The notes under the pieces: generated by a model
Told to the model about the DNA's origin: nothing
Seen by the model: the letters and a program-made list of their open reading frames with translations, nothing else
Databases searched by the model: none
From: CBDCVY01 sp965223245
GTDB lineage: Bacteria; Nitrospinota; Nitrospinia; Nitrospinales; Nitrospinaceae
DNA length: 64,000 nt
Assembly: GCA_965223245.1 (NCBI GenBank)
Contig: CBDCVY010000013.1
Coordinates: 3,938,952-4,002,951 of the forward strand
Direction of reading: 5' to 3'
Made by a program: the position numbers and the translations under genes
Part shown: positions 8,410 through 16,649 of the stretch, one piece after another
How the letters are laid out: each line of letters begins with the position of its first letter
How positions within the stretch are numbered: the stretch's first letter is position 1

Positions 8410-9345
8410 ATGATTCATCGTGTCCGCAAAATATCCCTCAAAGTTCTTGCAGTTTTATTATTTCCGCTATTAATTTGGGTAATTCCGATTTCTGCAGAGT
8501 TATCCCCACAAGATGCAGAAACCAAATTAGATCTTCACGAATACTCCGATATGGTCGAAATTTCCGCAGGTAAGTTTAAGATGGGCTTTAACTTTAAGGA
8601 AGTGTCAAAAGTTTTAAAATGGTGTCAAAAAGTTGATAAAAATTGTACTCGTTGGTGGTTTAAAGATGCGTTTCCCTCGCGATTGGTTTATTTGGATACC
8701 TATTGGATTGATATTTATGAAGTGACAAACGAAAAATATAGGGAATTCGTTTTAGCGACGGGGCATCGACCGGCATTAGATGATTCGTGCGAAACTGAAA
8801 AATGTAAGGAAAATAACCTTTGGAAGGGAAATGATTTTCATCAAGAAGTTCGTCTGCAACCGGTAACCCAAGTCAGTTGGTTCGACGCAGATGCTTATTG
8901 CAAATGGCGCGGCAAGCGGCTTCCCACGGAAGCGGAATGGGAAAAAGCTGCGAGGGGACCCACAGGTAATATGTTCCCCTGGGGAAATGATTTACCCCCA
9001 GGAAGGGCAACCTATCGGAGGAAATGGCGAGGCATTCATACCATGACAAATGTGGGTTCGTATCCTACCGGGGTTTCTATTTATGGGATTCATGATATGG
9101 CCGGCAATGTATGGGAGTGGGTAGCAGATTGGTATGATCATAAATATTATCAAAAAAAAATAAATAGAAATCCCAAGGGTCCGGAAACAGGAGAACTAAA
9201 AGTAGTTCGTGGGGGCTCATGGGTAAACTTTAAAGATTCATTGCTCAGTGCTTTTAGGCGTTGGACTCGGCCCGAAGAAAGGTATAGTGACACCGGTTTT
9301 CGATGTGCTAAGGACCCTCTTTATGAAACAAAAACGGACAGATAA
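8410..9345 (+). CDS. exported FGE-sulfatase (SUMF1) domain protein, lacks catalytic Cys
   Basis: 311 aa. A signal peptide or anchor spans about residues 7-30 (VLAVLLFPLLIWVIPISAEL). The SUMF1/FGE domain then runs from EISAGKFKMG to the end, with YWIDIYEVTNEKYREF, VSWFDADAYCKWRGKRLPTEAEWEKAARG, GNVWEWVADWYD and VVRGGSWVNF. True formylglycine-generating enzymes carry a Cys pair just after RGGSW; here that stretch has none, so oxidation of a sulfatase is unlikely. An insertion around residues 70-140 has two close Cys pairs (WCQKVDKNC and SCETEKC). A binding or structural role at the cell envelope is more likely. It overlaps the following thyX-like start by 23 bases. Confidence 0.85.
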   Translation: MIHRVRKISLKVLAVLLFPLLIWVIPISAELSPQDAETKLDLHEYSDMVEISAGKFKMGFNFKEVSKVLKWCQKVDKNCTRWWFKDAFPSRLVYLDTYWIDIYEVTNEKYREFVLATGHRPALDDSCETEKCKENNLWKGNDFHQEVRLQPVTQVSWFDADAYCKWRGKRLPTEAEWEKAARGPTGNMFPWGNDLPPGRATYRRKWRGIHTMTNVGSYPTGVSIYGIHDMAGNVWEWVADWYDHKYYQKKINRNPKGPETGELKVVRGGSWVNFKDSLLSAFRRWTRPEERYSDTGFRCAKDPLYETKTDR

Positions 9346-10984
9346 ATTAAGCGATCGGGAGAAAGAAATCCTTACTCCTTATTTAACGGATGTTGAGGCT
9401 AAGGTGTTCTCCCTGAAAAACCTGAATCCGGAGGTTATTGGGGCGGCGTTAGCTCGTTACAGTCGTGCCCCAACGGGATTTAAAGAAACGATTGCACGGG
9501 AATTTCTAAATACTGATGGTACTCCCAATGAAATGAAGGGAAGTGAAATGATCGACCGCGTGGTCAATAAGTTTGGCGATGAGTCCGTTGCCGAGTTAGC
9601 AGTGTCCCCTTTATGCATTGAAGAAGTTTCAAACCTGATGACCAAGATTATTGAGGATTGTCGTATTGGGGGTTCTCCAATTGAGGAATCAACTCGATAT
9701 GTTCTTTATGATCAAAAACGGGATGAACGGTGGCGTTATGTCCGACCAGTAAATATTATGGAATCAGGTTTGGGGCAAAAGTATATTCAAACTATGGATT
9801 TTATTTTTGAAACTTATGCTTCCATGGTGGAACCCATGCAAGATTTGTTTAGAAAACGTTTGCCGGGAAATGATTTTAAGATTGAAGTCGACAGATCAAA
9901 TGGAAGAGTTCAGGCCGGGGAGAGTGATCTTCAGGATGATAAAGAAAGAAAAGCTCATCGAATCGCATACAATTTTACCATTCGAAGTGCAGCTTGTGAT
10001 GTGATTCGCTGTATTTTACCCGCCTCTACCCAGGCAAATATGGGAATTGTTGGCAACGGGCGATTTTTTTCCGGTTTGATTTCTAAATTATTGACACAGA
10101 ATTTAAGAGAGGCCAATGACCTTGCAGGAAAAATTCAAGAAGCCTTAAACCATCAGATACCTACATTTATTAAGCGGGCTCAAAAAAATGAATATGCGGC
10201 TATTGTTGAAAATGAAATGCAAAAAATTTGCAGCGAATTATTTGCTTCGGAAAGTATTGACTCTTCACCGGAAGTGGAACTATTAGATGATAACCCTGAG
10301 AATTATGGCGTGAATCTTTTAGCGGCTATGATTTTCCCTTATGTTCAACATTCAACCCATCAAATTCGCCGAGTGGTAGGTAAATTATCAGAAGAAAAAC
10401 GCAAAGAAATTTTTAATATTTATTTAGGTGACCGCGCTAATAAAAGGGATCGTCCGGGAAGGGCTTTTGAATATGGTTACCCCATAAATTTTGACATCAT
10501 TGCCGGTTTTGCGGAATACCGTGATTTGCAAAGGCATCGAATGCTGACTCAGCAGCGACAAGATATGGGAGTTTTACTTGGCTACTCGATCCCGGAGGAA
10601 ATTAGTGAAATTGGTTTTGAAAAACAGGTGCAGGAGTGTTTTGAAAAAGCAGAATCGCTTTATTATGATTTGATCCGTGCTGATTTAAGGCAGGAGGCTC
10701 AGTATGCGTCTTTATTTAACCATTTAATCCGTTGGAATATGGGAATGAACCTTCGGGAATTGGGACATTTTACTGAATTAAGAACTCAAAAGGCTGGGCA
10801 CCCAAAATACCGAAGGGTATGTCAAACCATGGCTAAGGTATATTTAAAACGCCATCCTGAGATGGAACCTGTTTTACAATTTGTGGATTACAATGACTAC
10901 GACCAAGGTATCACCCGTGCAGAACAAGAAGCCCGCACTGCTCGTAAAAGCTTAGCCTCTGGGGTTTTTGATGACATGGATTAG
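9323..10984 (+). CDS. double-length ThyX-family (FAD-dependent thymidylate synthase-like) protein
   Basis: 553 aa from ATG 9323, which has AAGGA eight bases ahead; the open frame extends 25 codons upstream inside the FGE gene but looks unrelated. Two ThyX-like halves are visible. The first has ARYSRAPTGFKETIAREFL, DESVAELA and PIEESTRYVLYDQ; the second has DRPGRAFEYGYPINFDIIAGFAEYRDLQRHRMLTQQRQDMG. Canonical ThyX proteins are about 220-270 aa and use RHR-x7-S, where Ser contacts dUMP. Here RHR is present in the second half but the eighth following residue is Asp. Related double-domain proteins are annotated thymidylate synthase, but with this substitution the activity should be treated as unproven. 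No thyA is in the window. Confidence 0.75.
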   Translation: MKQKRTDKLSDREKEILTPYLTDVEAKVFSLKNLNPEVIGAALARYSRAPTGFKETIAREFLNTDGTPNEMKGSEMIDRVVNKFGDESVAELAVSPLCIEEVSNLMTKIIEDCRIGGSPIEESTRYVLYDQKRDERWRYVRPVNIMESGLGQKYIQTMDFIFETYASMVEPMQDLFRKRLPGNDFKIEVDRSNGRVQAGESDLQDDKERKAHRIAYNFTIRSAACDVIRCILPASTQANMGIVGNGRFFSGLISKLLTQNLREANDLAGKIQEALNHQIPTFIKRAQKNEYAAIVENEMQKICSELFASESIDSSPEVELLDDNPENYGVNLLAAMIFPYVQHSTHQIRRVVGKLSEEKRKEIFNIYLGDRANKRDRPGRAFEYGYPINFDIIAGFAEYRDLQRHRMLTQQRQDMGVLLGYSIPEEISEIGFEKQVQECFEKAESLYYDLIRADLRQEAQYASLFNHLIRWNMGMNLRELGHFTELRTQKAGHPKYRRVCQTMAKVYLKRHPEMEPVLQFVDYNDYDQGITRAEQEARTARKSLASGVFDDMD

Positions 10985-11338
10985 TGTTGAGATTTATTGT
11001 CAGTAAATCACCCAAAAAGCTTAGAGTCGATACGATTATAAGCCTGGGCAAGACCGGAAATAAAACTAGAGTAATAACTTTGCAATTGTTTTTTTAAAGA
11101 CGTTTTTTTGCGTATTTTGAATTAGAGGTTTCCTGAATACGACTAACCTGTTTAACCCATCACGCCAAAACTTTCACTTTTTTTTCGACTTTATAAATCG
11201 TCTCAAAACTAATTGAATATGCACTCAAAATGAGTTAACCTTTTTAAGGAGTGTGGTTTATTTGTAAAGTCCTTTGGTGCGAGCTACCCCTTAATAAAAT
11301 TATTTTTGCCTTAGATAATTTTTAGGAATTTGAAAATA
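10985..11338. other. intergenic region, no gene seen
   Basis: 354 bases between the ThyX-like gene and the ABC transporter. No ORF, tRNA or strong hairpin is visible. The last part holds T-rich tracts and TTTAGGAA, which serves as ribosome site for the ATG at 11339. Promoter elements for the transporter must lie here but none matches the consensus well enough to call. Confidence 0.4.
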
Positions 11339-12271
11339 ATGAGTTTGATTCAAGTTCAAAATCTTACATTTGAATATCCTGGACATCGGGCTTTAAATGA
11401 TGTGTCATTCACCATAGAAGAAGGGACCGTGACAGCTCTGGTAGGGTCAAATGGTGCAGGTAAAACAACATTGATGAATTGTTTAGCCGCTTTAGACCAG
11501 CCTGTGTTGGGAAGAATTCAAGTAGAAGGAATTTCTGTGTTGGATGAACCTCGAAAATGTCATGAAGTGATTGGTTACCTTCCCGATTTTTTTGGGTTAT
11601 ATGAAGAACTTACTGTGGAGCAGTGTCTCGCTTATATGGCAATGGCCCATGGAATCCCTTTATCCCAAACCGGTCAGGCAATCCAGAAAACAGCACAACG
11701 AGTACAATTACTTAAACGATTAGGACAAAAAGCAGGAGAACTTTCTCGAGGACTCCGTCAGCGATTAGCTATTGGTCAAGCTATAATACACGACCCAAAA
11801 ATTATACTTCTTGATGAACCGGCGTCTGGTCTAGACCCGGAGGCGCGATTTCATCTTTCTGAGTTAATAGTGGAATTACATCAACTAGGAAAATCCTTAT
11901 TGGTGTCTTCACATATTCTTTCAGAACTAGAGGATTATTCTACTCATATAATGGTTATTAAAGATGGAGAGTTAAAGGAACACTCCTCCATTCAGAAACA
12001 TGGAAGTTTATCAGAAAATAAAATGGTGATTACCTTGTCCCACCCAATAGACCGATTCGAAGAGTACCTTCAATCAATAGAGTCTATTCAACAATTACAT
12101 ATTAAACCAACTCAAGCCACATTTAAGTTTAAGGGAAATTTGGAGGACCAACATCAATTACTTAAAAAATTATTAAATATAGGTTTGCCAGTATGCTCTT
12201 TTGAAGTTCAGAATAAAAACCTTCAAGAGTCTTATCTTGAAAAGTTTGGAGAAGGGTCACATGATCGATAA
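11339..12271 (+). CDS. ABC transporter ATP-binding protein
   Basis: 310 aa. Walker A GSNGAGKTT at about residues 36-44, Q-loop region VIGYLPDFFGLYEEL, a signature LSRGLRQRL, Walker B IILLDEPASGLDP and a switch His in SSHILSELE. The ABC-2 exporter class (drug, lipid or gliding-type) is the nearest group; the C-terminal 90 residues are divergent and could couple to the permease. A TTG at 11330 extends the frame by three codons, but ATG 11339 is preceded by AGGAA at a proper distance. The permease begins inside its 3' end with an 11-base overlap. Confidence 0.88.
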   Translation: MSLIQVQNLTFEYPGHRALNDVSFTIEEGTVTALVGSNGAGKTTLMNCLAALDQPVLGRIQVEGISVLDEPRKCHEVIGYLPDFFGLYEELTVEQCLAYMAMAHGIPLSQTGQAIQKTAQRVQLLKRLGQKAGELSRGLRQRLAIGQAIIHDPKIILLDEPASGLDPEARFHLSELIVELHQLGKSLLVSSHILSELEDYSTHIMVIKDGELKEHSSIQKHGSLSENKMVITLSHPIDRFEEYLQSIESIQQLHIKPTQATFKFKGNLEDQHQLLKKLLNIGLPVCSFEVQNKNLQESYLEKFGEGSHDR

Positions 12272-12461
12272 TCCTGAACTCAGAAAAAATATTTGGATGG
12301 AAGTCACTCGTCATCGTCTAATTCTAACCTCGGTAATTTTAGGAGTTATTTTTTATGTTGCTTTAATTTCAGAGGGAAAAGAGACCATATTGGGAGTTTT
12401 TAAATTCGTTTTTTTACTTGGTGTTGTTTTTTGGGGGGGTTGCTTGCTGAAATGTCTCTAG
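12261..12461 (+). CDS. ABC-2 permease, N-terminal fragment (frameshifted)
   Basis: Begins at ATG 12261 inside the end of the ATPase gene. The 66 codons give NPELRKNIWMEVTRHRLIL followed by one membrane helix and the start of a second, a normal beginning for an ABC-2 permease. The frame ends at a TAG just after the G7 tract at 12433-12439. Shifting back one base there continues smoothly into the 12431-13654 frame (GLLAEMSLVREVQRNTWPLQ), the expected cytoplasmic coupling segment. This is therefore the 5' part of one gene, not a separate small protein. Confidence 0.7.
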   Translation: MIDNPELRKNIWMEVTRHRLILTSVILGVIFYVALISEGKETILGVFKFVFLLGVVFWGGCLLKCL

Positions 12462-13654
12462 TTCGAGAAGTTCAAAGGAATACATGGCCACTTCAGAGAA
12501 TGACTTCCATTCAACCATGGACTATGACTTGGGGAAAATTAATTGGTGGGACTCTATGGGCCTGGTTTGTGGGTTTTTGGGTGTTTTTGTTTATGATCAT
12601 GGTTTATGTTTTTTCACCGGATTCATTTTTCCAATCTGATAATTGGATATTATTTCAAGGGGGATTATTCCCAGCTATTACTTTCCTAATTGGATTAGCC
12701 ATTTTGAATCACGCTCTGTGTTTGTTGATAGGGTTTGGTCCCATGCAAATGAAGTTTTTTAAATCATTGAAAGTTTGGTTTGGAGCATCTTTGGTAATTA
12801 GTGGAATAGTCATCACTAGCAAATTGGGAATATTTTTCAAATTATATGGTAGGAACATAACATTAAATTGGTACTCGTGGAACTTTCAAAGTATTTACTT
12901 TTATTTAGCAGAAATATGGTTTTTAGCTGGTTGGGCAATAATGGGTGTTTATATGCAAATGCGAAAAGAATTTCAAATGCAAAATTCACCTTGGCCCTGG
13001 ATTGTATTTTTAATATTTATCTCTATTTATGTAATGGGATTTTATGAGGGATTGATACGAATTTCTCAAGGGACCCAATATATAAGGTCATTAATGGAAA
13101 GCTCCGATTTATGGATCAATCGTCTCTACCGTGGGTGGATTGTAGTTGTTATTGCTACTTATGCGATTATTATTTGGCAACCTCCAAATCGACCGGTGTT
13201 TAACAAACTAACAGTGTATTTTCAGAAAAAAAAGTTACATCAATTTTTTAACGAAATTCCTAGATGGATATTTTCCTTAATAATCGTCCTGTTATACTTC
13301 GTAATTATATTTGCTTATCATATTAAGACAGGGGGTAATATTTATCTAATGAACCAACCTGCTAATACTTTAAGTATTGTTGGGAGTATGACAGGGTTTT
13401 TAATTCGTGATCTCGGTATTATAGTCTTTTTTTGTTTATCTAAAGATCACCAAAGAGCGTTAACAACGGCAATTGTTTATTTAGCCATATTGTATTTTTT
13501 ATTTCCTTTAATAGTATCTATCTTAAAAATAGAATCCTTAAAACCTCTATTTTTGCCAGATAATAAATCCCAAATCCCGTATGCCGTTTTTGCTGCTTGG
13601 ATTGAAGCAATTCTCATTTGGGTATTTGTTCGAAAAAGGTGGATTGAGGGTTGA
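12431..13654 (+). CDS. ABC-2 permease, main C-terminal part (frameshifted)
   Basis: 407 codons in the -1 frame relative to the 12261 start. It holds about ten hydrophobic segments, beginning with the cytoplasmic segment MSLVREVQRNTWPLQRMTSI and a helix around WAWFVGFWVFLFMIMVYVF, and ends GG-free in a basic tail (VFVRKRWIEG). Joined to the upstream fragment it would make a roughly 464-aa permease for the adjacent ATPase. If translated alone it could only start at TTG 12431 or ATG 12452, neither with a convincing ribosome site, and it would lack helix one. The substrate is unknown. A recent one-base loss, a sequencing error in G7, or -1 slippage at G-GGG-GGT could each explain the break. Confidence 0.75.
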   Translation: MGGLLAEMSLVREVQRNTWPLQRMTSIQPWTMTWGKLIGGTLWAWFVGFWVFLFMIMVYVFSPDSFFQSDNWILFQGGLFPAITFLIGLAILNHALCLLIGFGPMQMKFFKSLKVWFGASLVISGIVITSKLGIFFKLYGRNITLNWYSWNFQSIYFYLAEIWFLAGWAIMGVYMQMRKEFQMQNSPWPWIVFLIFISIYVMGFYEGLIRISQGTQYIRSLMESSDLWINRLYRGWIVVVIATYAIIIWQPPNRPVFNKLTVYFQKKKLHQFFNEIPRWIFSLIIVLLYFVIIFAYHIKTGGNIYLMNQPANTLSIVGSMTGFLIRDLGIIVFFCLSKDHQRALTTAIVYLAILYFLFPLIVSILKIESLKPLFLPDNKSQIPYAVFAAWIEAILIWVFVRKRWIEG

Positions 13655-13711
13655 AAATAACCCAGGATCAGAATGGAATTTTTTCTTTAGAAAATTGAGG
13701 AAAAGAATAGA

Positions 13712-14533
13712 TTAAGTGGCGAGAGCTGTAAGGCGGAGCCAACACATACCTTTAGGGCGGTGTTCATTAATAATAAATTCACGATCCTGTTGGGATGCGT
13801 CTTGTAAGATTTTATATTCTTGTAGTTGCACAGGATGATCATATACGATTTCAATTTTGTGAGTGTCTAGAAACCGTTCGACTAAAGTCTGGGTAATCCC
13901 TTCTTCCACACAATCATGAGTTTCTACAATGAGGTCAGAGTATTGCAAAGTTTTAGCAGCTTCCATATCCAATAAACTTTTTTCCCCACCTTCAATATCA
14001 CAAATAATAAGAGTGTTTTTTCCTGCATGAATATTTAACTCTGCCTGCGAACACTTATTTTTTATTTCAATTCGACCAGCCACTCCGTTCATTTGAGAGA
14101 GGTCCTGGCAAAGTAATTGAGCTGTTTCACTTTGATCATATGCCAGTACAGATAATTCTGGCATTTTATAAGCCAATCCCACGGCATAGTATCCCTCCGC
14201 ACATCCAATAACGATGGCTTTCGAATAAGGTTTTTTAAAAGACTCTACCAGCCAAGGTTGTATGGCGCTTTCATAACATCCCGTAATTTTTGGAAGAAGG
14301 CGGCTTCCATGGGCCTGACTGAGATACTTCATTCCCTCAAATGGGCCATGGCGAACATTTGTATCGTTACTAAAAATCTTTTTTAATAAATTGGATTCTC
14401 GTTGGGATCTATTTGTTTCAAAGGCCTGGATTTTTCTTTTGTATTGAGGGGTGAGCTGGTAACCATAAGCTAATAATTTATAAATATTTGGAATTGATTT
14501 ACGAAGAGAGTCTTTTATTTCTTGATTATCCAT
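13712..14533 (-). CDS. SAM-dependent methyltransferase-like protein
   Basis: 273 aa. A class I methyltransferase core is suggested by AIVIGCAEGYYAVGLA (residues about 106-121, the glycine-rich SAM loop), an acidic end to the next strand (LAYDQSE), and IICDIEGGEKSLLD, like the FkbM-type D-x-E-G segment. About 100 residues precede the core, including RHGPFEGMKYLS, and the C-terminus is basic. The substrate is not predictable. It lies 18 bases downstream of the diguanylate cyclase on the same strand, so the two are likely co-transcribed, and it converges on the ABC permease. Confidence 0.68.
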   Translation of the reverse strand: MDNQEIKDSLRKSIPNIYKLLAYGYQLTPQYKRKIQAFETNRSQRESNLLKKIFSNDTNVRHGPFEGMKYLSQAHGSRLLPKITGCYESAIQPWLVESFKKPYSKAIVIGCAEGYYAVGLAYKMPELSVLAYDQSETAQLLCQDLSQMNGVAGRIEIKNKCSQAELNIHAGKNTLIICDIEGGEKSLLDMEAAKTLQYSDLIVETHDCVEEGITQTLVERFLDTHKIEIVYDHPVQLQEYKILQDASQQDREFIINEHRPKGMCWLRLTALAT

Positions 14534-14551
14534 AAACTAAAAATTCAAAAG

Positions 14552-15970
14552 TTAACCCGATTTAGTATTGATTTCAGCTTGATCTTGATCTGAATATATT
14601 ATCCGATTCCTACCAGATCTTTTCGCTACATATAATCGATTATCAGCCATTTGGATCGCAGAGTCCACATCTTGATTTTTTTCAGAATAATGGCTAATTC
14701 CAATACTAATGGTAACAGGGATTTTATTATCTAAATAGGTGAAGTGGTGGGTTTCGACACTTGAACGAAGGCGTTCGGCAATAACTTTCGCGCCAGATAT
14801 TGCAGTTTCAGTTAAAAGAAGGACAAATTCCTCACCACCCCACCGGCAAAGAAAATCTTGTTGACGAATCGTATTTTCTAGCAATCGGCTCAAGTCGACT
14901 AAAACAACATCTCCTGCATCGTGCCCAAAAGTATCATTTATAGATTTGAAATGATCGACATCCAATAATAAAACTGAAAATGGTCTTTTATATCGTTTGA
15001 ATTGACTAAGTTGCTCATCCATTTTTTCTTTACAACCGCGGCGATTGAGAAGGCCCGTTAACGGGTCAGTTCGGACCGTTTCTTCTAATTGCTTTTTAAG
15101 CTCCAGCAGTTCTCTTAACGCAATGGACTTATTTTCATGGGCATTTTTTAAATCTGTAATATTTTCTACTGTAACAAATGTTATTTTGCCAGATTCGTCC
15201 AACAAGAATCGGGATCTTAGCTGAGTCCAAAGAATTTCTTGATCTGGTCTCTTTAACCTACACTCAATCACGATTTCCTGATCATTTTTTTTAGGCTTCT
15301 CCCAAAGGTTTCGGACTTTTTCTTGATCTTCCGGATGGATAAAGTCCCACCAGGGTTTTCCTAATATGTTACAGAGCGGTTTTCCAATAAAGTTTTGGAA
15401 GGTATTATTTACATAAAGTAAAAGGTTATCCGAGTCTACATGGAAAATTCCTACGGGGGAAGATTGGATGATTTCTCGAAAACGCTTTTCACGATTAAAT
15501 AATCTATTTTCTAAAGATTTTTTGGATGTAAAATCAAGGGCAATTCCATCATATCGAATCACCTTTCCCTCGCTATCCAGAGCAGGTTGTTCGAGAACCT
15601 CTAACCAAATGAGTTGTCCGTTTTTGTTTTTTATTTCTAAATTGTAGGTTACAAGTTTGTCCTTAAAGTATGTCTCATTGCGTGTTAACCAGACATCCTC
15701 ATTAACCAAATCCTCACTTAAATAGCCTTCCCAATCCTTCTTAAATTCTTCTGAGGAGTATTGCAAAATATCTTTGACCTGTTCACTAACAAAGGTAAAT
15801 TCTCCATATCGGTTTCTTGAAAAAAAGAAAAATTTAAATAATCCTTGAAATAATTGCAGGGTATTGGAGAAATTTTGAGGAAGATTGGTTATAGCTGAAG
15901 GAATAATTTGAGGCTTGTGCTGACCAGAATCCTCAGAATCTGGAATTTTTGGGTTTAGAGCTTCATTCAC
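14552..15970 (-). CDS. PAS-PAS-GGDEF diguanylate cyclase
   Basis: 472 aa, soluble. Two PAS domains (about residues 45-155 and 160-280; each ends in a PAC-like stretch such as GKVIRYDGIALDFTSKK) act as sensors. A short helix (ENKSIALRELLELKKQLEETV) links them to a GGDEF domain that starts at TDPLTGLLNRRGCKEK. The catalytic motif is GGEEF (residues about 378-382), and an inhibitory I-site RQQD lies five residues ahead, so the enzyme should make c-di-GMP and be product-inhibited. No EAL domain follows. No signal peptide or membrane helix is visible, so the input is cytosolic, perhaps redox or a small ligand. Confidence 0.92.
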   Translation of the reverse strand: MNEALNPKIPDSEDSGQHKPQIIPSAITNLPQNFSNTLQLFQGLFKFFFFSRNRYGEFTFVSEQVKDILQYSSEEFKKDWEGYLSEDLVNEDVWLTRNETYFKDKLVTYNLEIKNKNGQLIWLEVLEQPALDSEGKVIRYDGIALDFTSKKSLENRLFNREKRFREIIQSSPVGIFHVDSDNLLLYVNNTFQNFIGKPLCNILGKPWWDFIHPEDQEKVRNLWEKPKKNDQEIVIECRLKRPDQEILWTQLRSRFLLDESGKITFVTVENITDLKNAHENKSIALRELLELKKQLEETVRTDPLTGLLNRRGCKEKMDEQLSQFKRYKRPFSVLLLDVDHFKSINDTFGHDAGDVVLVDLSRLLENTIRQQDFLCRWGGEEFVLLLTETAISGAKVIAERLRSSVETHHFTYLDNKIPVTISIGISHYSEKNQDVDSAIQMADNRLYVAKRSGRNRIIYSDQDQAEINTKSG

Positions 15971-16573
15971 GGCTTTGATCCGAAACCAGTGTTAATTTAT
16001 TATACCCAGGAGAAGGAAGGAAAACTCAGCAAGGTTCCTTTTAGTCTAAGCGTTAAGTTGTAAATTATCAATAAGTTGCGCCTAAGTCTGTAAGTTCCTT
16101 TGTTTAAAAGGAGTTTTGCGACCTGAGGCGGTTAATTTAAAGAGCAGAATTATAGGCCATTTAATAAAATTATCCAAATTTTTGTTAGGATTTTGCAATG
16201 ATTTAGGGTGTAATTGCAAAAATAGTTAAATATTATTGTTTTCTAATTTATCACCTCCAACCCCAAAGAATCAAGAATTAGCACTATAAAAAGGGTATTT
16301 TTTGAATTTATTCAGCATTCCTTGATTAATCTGTTTTCCTAATTTCAAATTTAACCCTAAAAGTAAAAATCCTCACATTATAGAGTTTAGTTATTAGGAT
16401 CTATTTTTTTCCATTAATAATTTTATTTTACCCAGCGATGGTAAAGGGTAAAACTCACCTGGAGAAATTTAGAGGTTAGATATTTTTAACCCTTTAATCT
16501 AAGGGGTTTATTCTAAACGGGTTCTGTGGTACCCTCTTGCCTCATTTTTCCGGTTTTTTTTGAAAATTTTCTT
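15971..16573. other. long intergenic region upstream of pntA
   Basis: About 600 bases with no supported gene between the divergent diguanylate cyclase and pntA. It is very AT-rich. A short hairpin TCCTTT/AAAGGA lies at 16096-16112, and AACCCTT pairs imperfectly with AAGGGGTT near 16488-16510. Neither has a convincing T tract. No tRNA or conserved RNA is recognised. The length suggests regulatory DNA for the transhydrogenase. Confidence 0.4.
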
Positions 16574-16601
16574 TTGACTTGCCAATGGTTTTGTTTATTA
16601 T
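16574..16601 (+). promoter_or_regulatory. sigma70-type promoter for pntAB
   Basis: TTGACT (16574-16579) and TATTAT (16596-16601) are separated by 16 bases. The expected start near 16608 leaves a leader of about 42 bases to the pntA ATG, which has GAGGAA upstream. Confidence 0.6.
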
Positions 16602-16649
16602 TCGTTGGCACTTCTATAAAAATTTTTCCAATTCTGAGGAATATAAAAA

